NCBI RefSeq assembly: GCF_016908635.1
Contig: NZ_JAFBEG010000010.1
Location: 1-64,000 of the forward strand
Origin: Sporohalobacter salinus
Lineage (GTDB): Bacteria > Bacillota > Halanaerobiia > Halobacteroidales > Acetohalobiaceae
Reading direction: 5' to 3'
DNA: 64,000 nt
The notes under the pieces are model-generated. The model did no database searches. It was not told the origin of the DNA and saw nothing but the letters and a program-made list of their open reading frames with translations. This document shows positions 24,434-32,790 of this stretch, in pieces; position 1 is the first letter of the stretch; every line of letters begins with the position of its first letter. Position numbers and translations under genes: made by a program.

Positions 24434-26014
24434 TTGACAAGAATTAAGATACTTACTGCTGATAAAGTGGGAATTACTTATAAAGTACTTAAACAGATAG
24501 CTGAGACTGAAATAAATATTAAATCAATGGAAGTAATACCTAGTCAAATTCACCTAAAGTTAGAGAGAATGACAAATTTCAAAAACCTTTTTTCAAGGCT
24601 ACAGAATATTGATGGAATAATTAATATAGAAGAAGTTAAATTTCTTCCTTATGAACGTAGAGAATATAGAAATAATGCTATGATAAATGCTGTTAATGAA
24701 GGAATTATAGCTATCAATGAGCGAAAAGAAATTACTTTTATTAATGATAAAGCTGAGAAAATTCTTAAGGTATCTTCTGAAGAAGAAATGGGAAAAAATG
24801 TTGGAGAAATATTAGATTATGATATTCCCATGTTGAAGACTTTAAAAGATGGAAAGAGTTATGATAATAAGGAAATAATAATAGGAGAAAGTCATTATTT
24901 CACGTCTGGTCGACCAATTAAGAATGAACAAGGTAGGGTTATGGGGGTAGTAGCTACTTTAAAAGATATTAATGAAGTACGAGAATTGTATCATACTGTT
25001 CACCCCTCTTCCTTAATAAACTTTGATGAAATTATATATAATAGTGAGGTTATGAATAGAGTAGTGGAAATGTCCAAAAAGGTAGCCGAAAGTAATTCAA
25101 CTGTACTTATAAAAGGAGAAACTGGAACTGGAAAAGAACTTTTTGCACGTGCTATACATTCTGAAAGTTATCGACAAGATAAGCCCTTTGTACCTATAAA
25201 TTGTGCTGCTTTACCAGATTCATTATTAGAAAGCGAGTTATTTGGATATGAAGAGGGAGCTTTTACTGGTGCTCAAAAAGGAGGAAAGCAAGGAGTATTT
25301 GAACTTGCTAATAAAGGGACTATATTTTTAGATGAAATTGGAGAGATTCCATCTAATATACAAGTAAAACTTCTTCGAGTATTAGAAGAAAGAAAAGTCC
25401 GGCGAGTAGGAGGTAATGAAAAAATAAATATTGATGTACGAGTGATATCAGCTACTAATAGGGATTTAGAGAAATTGATTCGAAGAAAGGAGTTTAGAGA
25501 AGATCTTTATTATAGGCTCAATGTAATTCCAATTAATCTTCCTCCTTTAAGAGAAAGAAAAAAGGATTTACCTTATTTAATTGATTACTTTTTAAATAAG
25601 TTTTCTAAAGAATTCGGAAGAGAAAAAAAATCACTTTCTACTTCTGCAAAAGATAAATTATTATCTTATTCTTGGCCTGGAAATGTAAGAGAATTAAGGA
25701 ATGTATTAGAAAGGGCTGTTAACTTATCTTCAGGAAAAAAGATTACAATTAAAAATTTATTATTTGAATCTAATCCAAGCTTTGAAAAAAAAGAAAATTT
25801 AAATTCTAAAAAAGACTGGGAATTAGAAGGGGATAATCTTAAGGTTAAAGAAATCATGCCTTTAGATCAATTAGTAAATGAATTAGAAAAGACGGTTTTA
25901 AAAAAGGCTCAAGCTGAATATAAAAGTTCGCGACAAATTGGACAAGTTTTAGGAGTGTCACATACTACTGTATTAAATAAATTAAAAAAATACGGAATCA
26001 AAGAGGAAAGCTAA
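24434..26014 (+). CDS. TyrR-like sigma-54-dependent activator (ACT-PAS-AAA-HTH)
   Basis: A 526-residue enhancer-binding protein. An N-terminal ACT-like domain (about 1-75, MTRIKILTADKVGITYKVL) is followed by a PAS domain (about 80-185), the sigma-54 AAA+ domain (about 195-430) with Walker A GETGTGKE (near 228), the polymerase-contact loop GAFTGA (near 275), IFLDEIGEIP and FREDLYYRLNV, and a Fis/TyrR-type helix-turn-helix at the C-terminus (SSRQIGQVLGVSHTTVLNKLKK). The order matches TyrR, whose ACT domain senses amino acids. A sigma-54 promoter is just downstream, so it probably activates the methionine gamma-lyase operon, perhaps in response to methionine. Start is TTG after AAAGGGG. Confidence 0.9.
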   Translation: MTRIKILTADKVGITYKVLKQIAETEINIKSMEVIPSQIHLKLERMTNFKNLFSRLQNIDGIINIEEVKFLPYERREYRNNAMINAVNEGIIAINERKEITFINDKAEKILKVSSEEEMGKNVGEILDYDIPMLKTLKDGKSYDNKEIIIGESHYFTSGRPIKNEQGRVMGVVATLKDINEVRELYHTVHPSSLINFDEIIYNSEVMNRVVEMSKKVAESNSTVLIKGETGTGKELFARAIHSESYRQDKPFVPINCAALPDSLLESELFGYEEGAFTGAQKGGKQGVFELANKGTIFLDEIGEIPSNIQVKLLRVLEERKVRRVGGNEKINIDVRVISATNRDLEKLIRRKEFREDLYYRLNVIPINLPPLRERKKDLPYLIDYFLNKFSKEFGREKKSLSTSAKDKLLSYSWPGNVRELRNVLERAVNLSSGKKITIKNLLFESNPSFEKKENLNSKKDWELEGDNLKVKEIMPLDQLVNELEKTVLKKAQAEYKSSRQIGQVLGVSHTTVLNKLKKYGIKEES

Positions 26015-26040
26015 GTTTACAGTGTAAACTTAGCTTTCCG
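26006..26040 (+). terminator. Long perfect hairpin over the activator stop codon
   Basis: GGAAAGCTAAGTTTACA and its exact complement TGTAAACTTAGCTTTCC flank a single base at the centre. It includes the stop codon. There is no T-run, so it may end transcription poorly, protect the mRNA 3' end, or block read-through. Confidence 0.5.
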
Positions 26041-26106
26041 GAGTGTTTATTTGGTTTTAGATAGAGTATTAGTTAGATAAATTCGAATAATCGGATTTTA
26101 TCACAC

Positions 26107-26141
26107 GACTATTCTGGAAACAATACTTTCCAGAATAGTTA
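26107..26141 (+). promoter_or_regulatory. Candidate upstream activator site
   Basis: A perfect inverted repeat ACTATTCTGGAAA / TTTCCAGAATAGT separated by six bases, about 115 bases upstream of the sigma-54 promoter and with no T-run. This position and symmetry fit the enhancer site of the TyrR-like activator encoded upstream. Inference. Confidence 0.55.
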
Positions 26142-26250
26142 TATGGCAGATTCTAAAATATTTTTTATGTGTAATACATTAATATTTTTATTGTCGTTAT
26201 TCCTATGAATTAAAGGAGTTTTAAAAAATAATAGGTATTTTTGATATAGT

Positions 26251-26268
26251 TTGGAATAGTAATTGCAC
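26251..26268 (+). promoter_or_regulatory. Sigma-54 (-24/-12) promoter
   Basis: TTGGAATAGTAATTGCAC. GG (26253-26254) and GC (26265-26266) are ten bases apart, the obligatory sigma-54 spacing, with good flanks (TTGG and TTGCA). It lies about 50 bases before the methionine gamma-lyase gene. Confidence 0.75.
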
Positions 26269-26317
26269 TAATATATATAACGAAAGTAATTAATAAAATA
26301 TCAAGGGGGATATAAAA

Positions 26318-27499
26318 ATGACTAAAGATTATTCTTTTGAAACTCGTACTGTTCATGCTGATGAAGGATACAAAAATGAAGTTGGTGCTCTAAGAACGCC
26401 TATTTATCAAAGTTCTACTTTTGTATTTGATGATGCTGCTCAGGGAGCTAAACGATTTGCTGGAGAGGAAGACGGGTGTATTTATACTAGGTTAGGTAAT
26501 CCAACTCAAAGTGATTTGGAAAAACAAATGGCTAATTTAGACGGTGGCGAAGCTGCTATTGCAACAGCATCAGGAATGGCTGCTATTTCTGGAGTTATTT
26601 TAGGAATTCTTGAAGCTGGAGATCATCTAGTTGCTTCGGATACTTTATATGGCTGCACACATGCTTTTCTAAGTGAAATGATAACTAAATGGGGTATTGA
26701 AGTAACTTTTGTAGATATGTCTGATTTAGATAATGTAAAAGAAGCTGTTCAAGAAAATACAAAAGCAATTTATACTGAAACTCCTTCCAATCCTACTTTA
26801 TCATTAGTTGATATTGAAGGAGTAAGTGAGATTTCTGATGAACATGATTTAATGACTATTGTTGATAATACTTTCATGTCTCCGTATTTACAGCATCCTC
26901 TAGAATTAGGAGCAGATATAGTAGTTTATAGTGCTACTAAATCAATTAGTGGACATGGTGATACTGTTGCTGGTATAATAGTTGGTCCTGAAGAATTGTT
27001 AGCTGAATGGAGAATGACTACAATTAAGGATATTGGAGGAATCATTGCTCCATTTAATGCTTTCTTATTATTAAGAGGATTGAAAACTTTAGCAGTTAGA
27101 ATGGATCGTATTTGTGAAAATGCAATGAAGGTTGCTGAATTTTTAGCTGATCATCCAAAAGTTGAAGAGGTACATTATCCTGGCTTAGAAAGTCATCCTC
27201 AACATGAATTAGCTAAAAAACAAATGGACGACTTTGGTGGTTTAATGGCTTTTGAACTAAAAGGAGGATATGAAGCAGGAGAGCAATTAATGGATACAGT
27301 TGAACTATGCACTTTAGCAGTAAGTCTAGGTGATGTAGATACTTTAATCCAGCACCCTGCGTCTATGACTCATTCTCCAGTTCCAGAAAAAGAAAGATTA
27401 GAAGCAGGAATTACTAATGGTTTAGTAAGACTATCAATTGGAATAGAATCTGCAGATGATCTAATTGCTGATTTAGATCAAGCTCTAAATAAACTATAA
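26318..27499 (+). CDS. megL: Methionine gamma-lyase
   Basis: A 393-residue PLP enzyme that splits methionine into methanethiol, ammonia and 2-oxobutyrate. It resembles the sulfhydrylase at 21.9 kb but has the lyase signature TLYGCTHAF with C112 equivalent to Cys116 of known methionine gamma-lyases, and SATKSISGHGD with Schiff-base lysine K208. IYTRLGNPTQSDLEKQ and LVRLSIGIESADDLI are family motifs. It is the first gene after the sigma-54 promoter. With a transporter and phosphotransacetylase downstream, a role in methionine fermentation is likely; cystathionine gamma-lyase activity cannot be excluded. Confidence 0.88.
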   Translation: MTKDYSFETRTVHADEGYKNEVGALRTPIYQSSTFVFDDAAQGAKRFAGEEDGCIYTRLGNPTQSDLEKQMANLDGGEAAIATASGMAAISGVILGILEAGDHLVASDTLYGCTHAFLSEMITKWGIEVTFVDMSDLDNVKEAVQENTKAIYTETPSNPTLSLVDIEGVSEISDEHDLMTIVDNTFMSPYLQHPLELGADIVVYSATKSISGHGDTVAGIIVGPEELLAEWRMTTIKDIGGIIAPFNAFLLLRGLKTLAVRMDRICENAMKVAEFLADHPKVEEVHYPGLESHPQHELAKKQMDDFGGLMAFELKGGYEAGEQLMDTVELCTLAVSLGDVDTLIQHPASMTHSPVPEKERLEAGITNGLVRLSIGIESADDLIADLDQALNKL

Positions 27500-27520
27500 A
27501 ATTTATAGTAATTTATAATT

Positions 27521-27582
27521 GAAATTCTCCTTCCTAAAGTATAAAATATAATTGATCCATTTTAGGAAGGAGGGATAATTTC
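27521..27582 (+). repeat. Inverted repeat between megL and the transporter gene
   Basis: CTCCTTCCTAAA (27527-27538) and TTTAGGAAGGAG (27561-27572) are exact complements, extended by GAAATT / AATTTC with a small bulge. No T-run follows, and the transporter's Shine-Dalgarno lies directly after it. It may be an mRNA processing or stabilising hairpin. Confidence 0.65.
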
Positions 27583-27601
27583 AAAAGGAGGAAATGAATA
27601 A

Positions 27602-28930
27602 ATGGATAATAATCAGAAACAGGAGAGACCGTTAGCTCTTTTACCATTATTAGTCTTTTTAGGCTTATTTATGGGAACTGGATTGTATTTAAATTATCAA
27701 GGAGTGGAAATGGCTTTTTATAAGTTACCTGCTCCAATAGCTGCAGGCATAGGTGTAATTGTTGCTTTTATAATTACTAGAGGTTCCTTAGATGACAAGA
27801 TGAATTCATTTATCGAAGGAGCAGGAGAAAGTAGTATTGTAACTATGTGTATGATTTACTTGTTAGCTGGAGCTCTTGCAGCAGTAGCCAAAAGCATTGG
27901 TGGAGTAGATTCTACTGTAAACTTAGGCTTATCACTCATTCCTTCCCGATTTATTATTCCTGGATTATTCATTATTGCTGGTTTTATTGCTACTGCAATG
28001 GGAACTTCTATGGGAACAGTTGGAGCAGTAGTTCCTATAGCGGTAGGTATGGCAGATAAAACTAGTCTCCCATTAGCATTAACTGTTGGAGCTGTTGTAG
28101 GTGGAGCTATGTTTGGAGATAATTTATCAATGATTTCTGATACTACAATTGCTGCTACTCAAACTCAGGGATGTAAGATGAGGGATAAGTTTAAAGCTAA
28201 TTTTAGTTTAGTTTTGCCGGCAGCAATTCTTACTTTAATAATTTTATTCTTTATGGGACAAGGTGGTAGTTTAGCTGGATCATATCCGTATGAATTAATT
28301 AAAGTAGTACCTTATTTATTAGTATTAATTTTAGCATTAGCAGGATTAAATGTATTTGTAGTTTTAACAATTGGAATTTTATTAGCCGGTGGAATAGGTA
28401 TCGTGGGTGGCGAATTAGAATTATTAGAATTTGCAAGTACAGCTTATGATGGCTTTACAAGTATGCAGAGTATTTTCTTCTTATCGATGTTAATAGGTGG
28501 ATTAGCAGAAATGATTAGAGAAGATGGAGGAATTGACTATTTACTAAATTCAATTAGAAGCAAGGTCAAAAGTAAAAGAGGAGCTAAATTGGGTATTGGA
28601 GCTTTAGTTAGTGTAGCAGATATTTGTACTGCTAATAATACAGTAGCTATTATTTTAGCTGGTCCAATGGCTAAAGAAATAGCTGAAGAACATAAGATAA
28701 AACCTAAAAACAGTGCTAGTATATTAGATATATTTTCTTGTGTTTGGCAGGGTCTAATACCTTACAGTGCTCAACTATTATTAGCTGGATCACTTGCTAA
28801 AATTTCTCCATTAAAGATTTTACCTTATTTATATTATCAATTTATTTTAGGAGCCGTAATATTAGGAGTAATTATCTTTGGGGATAAATTATTTAGTACT
28901 GAAGATAATGAAGTAGAATCAACTGCCTAA
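27602..28930 (+). CDS. NhaC-family transporter, possibly methionine (MetT-like)
   Basis: A 442-residue membrane protein with about 11 helices of the NhaC Na+/H+ antiporter family. Typical are the GTSMGTVGAVVPIAVG segment (near residue 138) and GGAMFGDNLSMISDTTIAATQTQG (near 165), conserved ion-path residues, and the mirrored VADICTANNTVAIILAGP later on. The family includes amino-acid carriers such as malate/lactate, tyrosine and the predicted methionine transporter MetT. Lying between methionine gamma-lyase and phosphotransacetylase, it most likely brings in methionine with sodium or exchanges it for a product. Confidence 0.8.
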   Translation: MDNNQKQERPLALLPLLVFLGLFMGTGLYLNYQGVEMAFYKLPAPIAAGIGVIVAFIITRGSLDDKMNSFIEGAGESSIVTMCMIYLLAGALAAVAKSIGGVDSTVNLGLSLIPSRFIIPGLFIIAGFIATAMGTSMGTVGAVVPIAVGMADKTSLPLALTVGAVVGGAMFGDNLSMISDTTIAATQTQGCKMRDKFKANFSLVLPAAILTLIILFFMGQGGSLAGSYPYELIKVVPYLLVLILALAGLNVFVVLTIGILLAGGIGIVGGELELLEFASTAYDGFTSMQSIFFLSMLIGGLAEMIREDGGIDYLLNSIRSKVKSKRGAKLGIGALVSVADICTANNTVAIILAGPMAKEIAEEHKIKPKNSASILDIFSCVWQGLIPYSAQLLLAGSLAKISPLKILPYLYYQFILGAVILGVIIFGDKLFSTEDNEVESTA

Positions 28931-28963
28931 TAAAGGTATTCATTTGTAAATGGAGGGGAAAAG

Positions 28964-29962
28964 ATGAAATTTATTGAAAAAATTTATAACCAAGCGAAAA
29001 AAGATAAGAAGACAATAGTTCTTCCAGAAGGTACAGAACCTAGGATGATTAAAGCTATTCCTGAAATTTCAGAAAAACAAATTGCAGATATTGTTTTACT
29101 TGGGAATGAAAAGGAAATTGAACAATTAGGTTCAGAATATAATGTTGATTTAACGGAAGTAGAAATTATTAATCCTTCGAAGTCTGATAAACTTGCTGAA
29201 TATACAGAAACATATTATCAATTACGAAAACATAAAGGAATTGACAAAAAAGAAGCTAAAGAGAAAATTAAAGATCCTCTGTATTTTGGATCAATGATGG
29301 TAAAGCAAGGAGAAGCAGATGGAAAAGTTGCTGGAGCTGATAATCCTACCGGTGATGTATTAAAGCCTGCTATAAAGATAATTGGAACACCGGAAGGAAT
29401 TTCGGTTATTTCTAGTTCCTTTATAATGATTTTAGATGATGAAGATTTTGGAGAAGAAGGAATATTAGTATTTAGTGATTGTGCTGTAAATCCTAATCCG
29501 GATAGCCAACAATTAGCTGAAATTGCAGTTTCAGCAGCTGATACAGCTCAGAATCTAGTAAATATAGATCCGAAAGTGGCAATGCTATCATTTTCAACTA
29601 ATGATAGTGCTAAACATGAGTTAGTAGATAAAGTACAAGAAGCTACTGTTAAAGCTAAAGATATAGATCCAGATTTGAAAATATCTGGAGAGATGCAAGC
29701 AGATGCAGCACTTGTACCAGAGATAGCTGATAAGAAATATCCAGAAAGTGAAATAGCTGGTCAAGCAAATGTATTGGTATTCCCTGATTTACAGGCTGCA
29801 AATATTGGTTATAAGTTAGTGCAACGGTTAGCAAAGGCTGAGGCTATTGGCCCAGTTTCTCAAGGAATGGCAAAAGCAGTCAATGATTTATCTCGTGGTT
29901 GTAGTGTAGAGGATATTGTAAAGGTTATAGCTATTACTGGAGTTCAAGCCCAAAACTGTTAA
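28964..29962 (+). CDS. pta: Phosphate acetyltransferase
   Basis: A 332-residue single-domain phosphotransacetylase converting acyl-CoA and phosphate to acyl phosphate. Typical motifs: IVLPEGTEPRMIKA, DPLYFGSMMVKQGEADGKVAGA, FSDCAVNPNPDSQQLAEIA, LSFSTNDSAKHELVDKV, and NVLVFPDLQAANIGYKLVQR near the end. The C-terminus (RGCSVEDIVKV, then IAITGVQAQ) is complete. No ackA is adjacent. Being in the methionine lyase unit it may act on propionyl-CoA made from 2-oxobutyrate, giving ATP via acetate/propionate kinase; that substrate is inferred. Confidence 0.92.
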   Translation: MKFIEKIYNQAKKDKKTIVLPEGTEPRMIKAIPEISEKQIADIVLLGNEKEIEQLGSEYNVDLTEVEIINPSKSDKLAEYTETYYQLRKHKGIDKKEAKEKIKDPLYFGSMMVKQGEADGKVAGADNPTGDVLKPAIKIIGTPEGISVISSSFIMILDDEDFGEEGILVFSDCAVNPNPDSQQLAEIAVSAADTAQNLVNIDPKVAMLSFSTNDSAKHELVDKVQEATVKAKDIDPDLKISGEMQADAALVPEIADKKYPESEIAGQANVLVFPDLQAANIGYKLVQRLAKAEAIGPVSQGMAKAVNDLSRGCSVEDIVKVIAITGVQAQNC

Positions 29963-29989
29963 ATGAAAAATGCGAAGTGAGGGGTAATT

Positions 29990-30661
29990 ATTAAAGAAAG
30001 TAGTTTAGTAGCAGTAATTGCTGGAACCGAAGTTGATACACAGATGGGAATAAATTATTTTAAAGCAAAGGGGTTACATGCGGTAGGTAGTAAAATTTCA
30101 AAAGTTCCTGAAGAGACTTCAACACTGCAAGTATTAAATCCTAAAAGATTAAAGAAGATTATGTTACTAAAAATAAATTGGCTAACTAATAAGTTTAAAG
30201 ATATAAATACTATATGCATTTATTGTAACTCTTTAAGTACTGCAGTAAATTTAGAAGAATTACGTCGCGAAATTGATCTACCGATTATTACACCTCTAGA
30301 AGCTTATCATAAAATGGGTAAGAAATATAATAAAATTGGAGTTTTAGCAGCTAATTGCCAAGCAACAGCAGGAATCGAAAATATTATTCAATCAGTTAAT
30401 AGCTCAGCTCAAGTAATAGGTATTGGAGCTTTGCCTTTAGTTTCTGCAATTGAAGAGCAAAAAACTGCTAAAGATATTATCAATAAATTAAAAGTAAATA
30501 AAATAGTAGATTTTTTTACTGCAGTAGGAGTAGAAGTAATTATTTTAGGTTGCACCCATTTTCCTTATATTGAAGAGGAGTTAGAAAGTATATCAAAAAT
30601 TCCAATTTTTAATCCTTCAGATCAGATGTTAAAAGATATACATAAAAATAGATATTATTAA
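29990..30661 (+). CDS. Aspartate/glutamate racemase-family protein with an ATT start
   Basis: About 223 residues of the Asp/Glu/hydantoin racemase superfamily. Both family cysteines are present: C79 in IYCNSLSTAV and C188 in LGCTHFPYIEEE. The N-terminal strand and loop VAVIAGTEVDTQMGINYF are needed for the fold, but lie upstream of the first ATG (30044). The frame opens after TGA at 29978 and contains no ATG, GTG or TTG before 30044; GAGGGG at 29979-29984 lies five bases before ATT 29990, giving MKESSLVAVIAGT. I infer an AUU start. It follows pta by 27 bases and is probably in the operon. Substrate unknown. Confidence 0.78.
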   Translation: MKESSLVAVIAGTEVDTQMGINYFKAKGLHAVGSKISKVPEETSTLQVLNPKRLKKIMLLKINWLTNKFKDINTICIYCNSLSTAVNLEELRREIDLPIITPLEAYHKMGKKYNKIGVLAANCQATAGIENIIQSVNSSAQVIGIGALPLVSAIEEQKTAKDIINKLKVNKIVDFFTAVGVEVIILGCTHFPYIEEELESISKIPIFNPSDQMLKDIHKNRYY

Positions 30662-30663
30662 AA

Positions 30664-30706
30664 GAAAAAGACCTTCTAGAAATATTTCTAGAAGGTCTTT
30701 TTCTTT
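30664..30706 (+). terminator. Bidirectional terminator
   Basis: Perfect stem AAAAAGACCTTCTAGAAA / TTTCTAGAAGGTCTTTTT between convergent genes, with T-runs on both strands. Confidence 0.92.
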
Positions 30707-30707
30707 A

Positions 30708-31697
30708 TTAATTTTCAGCTAAAAACTCCCATAATTCATCCTGAGGTGCTTCTTTCAATTCGATTTCTGTGGTAGAAGTTTTAATAATTCGCTTATTTTC
30801 AGTAATTTTACCGATAACTGTTGCTGGAATGTCTTTCTCATTTAATTGTTGAACAAGTTTATCACCTTGAGAAGTAGTTAGAATCATCATTCCAGATCCA
30901 ATTAATTGATATGGATTTAATTCTAATACTGTTGTAATACTTTTTGTTGCTGAATGAAGTGGTATTTTCTGTTGATCTATCATAAAACCTACTTCAGCTG
31001 CTTCTGTCAGTTCAAATAATGAACCGTAAAGTCCACCTTCAGTTACATCATGCATTGCATTTACACCAAATTCAGCTCCAATTAATCCTTCTGGTAGAAC
31101 ACTAATATTATCAGTGAAATTTTTAGCAGTTAGTAATAATTCTTTATCAACATCTAAGTTTAATAATTCTTCATAATAATCTGTAGCTAGAATTGAAGTT
31201 CCTTCTAGACCTACCCACTTAGTAACTACAATATCATCATTTACTGTTGCTTCTGAAGAGGTAACAAACTTTTCTTTAGTTGTTTTCCCGATTGCTGTAC
31301 AAGAAACTAAAGGTTTAGTAACAATATCTGTAATTTCAGTATGTCCACCTAAAATATCGATGCCTAACTCTTGGGCTCCTTTATTAATGTCACGTGTAAT
31401 AGCAATAATTTCTTTCTCGGTAGTTTCAGGTGGTACTAATAATGTTTGTTGAATTCCGATTGGTTTAGCTCCATTGGCTGCTATATCATTACAAGCTACA
31501 TTAACAGCTAAGCTACCCATTCCTTTTTGAACTCCAGTAATTGGATCGGTAGAGATAACTGCTACAAATTCACCGAAATCTATAACTGCTGAATCTTCTC
31601 CGATATTTGGTTTAACTAATACGTCTTGATTAGTGACTGAAATCTGGTTCAGAATTAAACTTTTAAGATTATTTATATTAAGTTTTCCTGCTTTCAT
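30708..31697 (-). CDS. AIR-synthase/HypE-like protein
   Basis: About 329 residues of the PurM/HypE/SelD/ThiL superfamily (two-domain ATP-dependent enzymes). Motifs: NIGEDSAVIDFGE, VISTDPITG, NVACNDIAANGAKPIG, LGGHTEITD and MHDVTEGGLYGSLFE. The spacing resembles HypE more than ThiL, but there are no hydrogenase maturation genes and the C-terminal cysteine of HypE is absent (the protein ends DELWEFLAEN), so it is not HypE. It is coupled to an ECF S-component gene 26 bases upstream, which suggests a cofactor salvage or precursor kinase role. ATG 31697 is preferred over GTG 31706 because of GAGGTG upstream. Confidence 0.78.
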   Translation of the reverse strand: MKAGKLNINNLKSLILNQISVTNQDVLVKPNIGEDSAVIDFGEFVAVISTDPITGVQKGMGSLAVNVACNDIAANGAKPIGIQQTLLVPPETTEKEIIAITRDINKGAQELGIDILGGHTEITDIVTKPLVSCTAIGKTTKEKFVTSSEATVNDDIVVTKWVGLEGTSILATDYYEELLNLDVDKELLLTAKNFTDNISVLPEGLIGAEFGVNAMHDVTEGGLYGSLFELTEAAEVGFMIDQQKIPLHSATKSITTVLELNPYQLIGSGMMILTTSQGDKLVQQLNEKDIPATVIGKITENKRIIKTSTTEIELKEAPQDELWEFLAEN

Positions 31698-31723
31698 AAA
31701 TATCACCTCAATTAATTTAAAAC

Positions 31724-32239
31724 TTAATTATGTAGAAATTTTAATATATTACTCTTAATAATGGCAAAAATAATTGGAAAGGCAATAATTGCTCCTCCAA
31801 CTGCTTGAATTATATTCCAAGGAATACTGCTTAAAGGCACGGCAAAGCTATGAGTTAAGATTACACCAGCCAAATAATATCCTAATACCATCCAGCCTCC
31901 ACCAGTAAGAGCAGCAATAATATCTTTAATTCTTAATGAAGTATTTTGAGTTGTTTTATAGGCAATTTTACCAATGATTAGCCCTTCTAGACCTTTAATA
32001 ATTAATGTAGGAAATGCCCAATGAGCATAACCAGAAAAAAGATCAGCTAATGCTGAGCCTAATCCACCGGCTATTAAACCAGTTTTCCATCCAAAAAGAA
32101 TTGAAACTATATAAATCATACTATCACCTAGATGAATATAGCCTTCTGTAGCTGGAACAGGCACTTTAATAACCATAGTTGCTACAGCTATTAGAGCAAT
32201 TGAAATACCATTTAATGATAATTCTTTAGTTTTGTTCAT
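31724..32239 (-). CDS. ECF transporter S component
   Basis: A 171-residue membrane protein with five or six helices. ATEGYIHLGDSMIYIVSILFG near residue 30 and GGLGSALADLFSGYAHW near 60 are typical of energy-coupling-factor S components in the folate/hydroxymethylpyrimidine/pantothenate-like groups. The ATG follows AAAGGAGG. The substrate is not readable; the AIR-synthase-like enzyme downstream in the same operon probably acts on the imported compound. No THF or TPP riboswitch was recognised in the leader. Confidence 0.83.
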   Translation of the reverse strand: MNKTKELSLNGISIALIAVATMVIKVPVPATEGYIHLGDSMIYIVSILFGWKTGLIAGGLGSALADLFSGYAHWAFPTLIIKGLEGLIIGKIAYKTTQNTSLRIKDIIAALTGGGWMVLGYYLAGVILTHSFAVPLSSIPWNIIQAVGGAIIAFPIIFAIIKSNILKFLHN

Positions 32240-32344
32240 TTTACTTCATCCTCCTTTATCTTTAAAAACAGATCATAAGTATCACTATGAATTATATCAC
32301 TTACAGTTATAAAAAAAAACCACTTAGAGAAAAATTATTAAAGC

Positions 32345-32367
32345 TTTATCTTTTTATAAAAAGATAA
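32345..32367. repeat. Palindrome between divergent genes
   Basis: TTATCTTTTTATAAAAAGATAA, a perfect 22-base palindrome between the ECF S-component gene (minus) and the DUF1540 gene (plus). Operator or hairpin; no further evidence. Confidence 0.5.
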
Positions 32368-32447
32368 TTTTATAACTCTTCAAATTTTCCCAAGTATAAA
32401 ATCATTTCCAAGAAACATCCTAATAAATAAAAGGAGGATCTAATTAA

Positions 32448-32711
32448 ATGAGTCAAAAGTCCCATGTGCATTGTACTGTTGAAAACTGTAAATGGTTTGA
32501 AAAACCGAATCTTTGTGTTGCAGAAAAGATTTTGATTACTAGTGATGATTTTGCTAAAGATTTACCTAATGAAATGGATGTTGAGCAAACCAATCAAATC
32601 GTTAATCAAAAAGGATTTTCACCAATTACAGAATGTTATCAAAGTAATTGTAAAACCTTTGTTCCAGAAGATAAGTATGATCAAGGATTAGGAGGTACAA
32701 ATCCAAAATAA
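32448..32711 (+). CDS. DUF1540-type cysteine-rich small protein
   Basis: An 87-residue protein with HCTVENCKWFEKPNLCVAEKI at the start and ITECYQSNCKTFVP near the end, the cysteine pattern of DUF1540, a probable small metal-binding domain common in spore-formers. The middle part is a 40-residue acidic insertion (residues about 32-60), longer than usual between the two cysteine groups. Function unknown. AAGGAGG lies before the ATG. Confidence 0.78.
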   Translation: MSQKSHVHCTVENCKWFEKPNLCVAEKILITSDDFAKDLPNEMDVEQTNQIVNQKGFSPITECYQSNCKTFVPEDKYDQGLGGTNPK

Positions 32712-32755
32712 ATCGGAATAAAACCTGATTTTAATCAATTTTTTCTAAAAATGAC

Positions 32756-32784
32756 TTGACATTATCTATACTTTACTATATAAT
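32756..32784 (+). promoter_or_regulatory. Consensus promoter upstream of the group 2 sigma gene
   Basis: TTGACA at 32756-32761, 17 bases, TATAAT at 32779-32784: a perfect sigma-A consensus. Transcription would start near 32791 and give a leader of about 215 bases. Confidence 0.85.
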
Positions 32785-32790
32785 TATATG

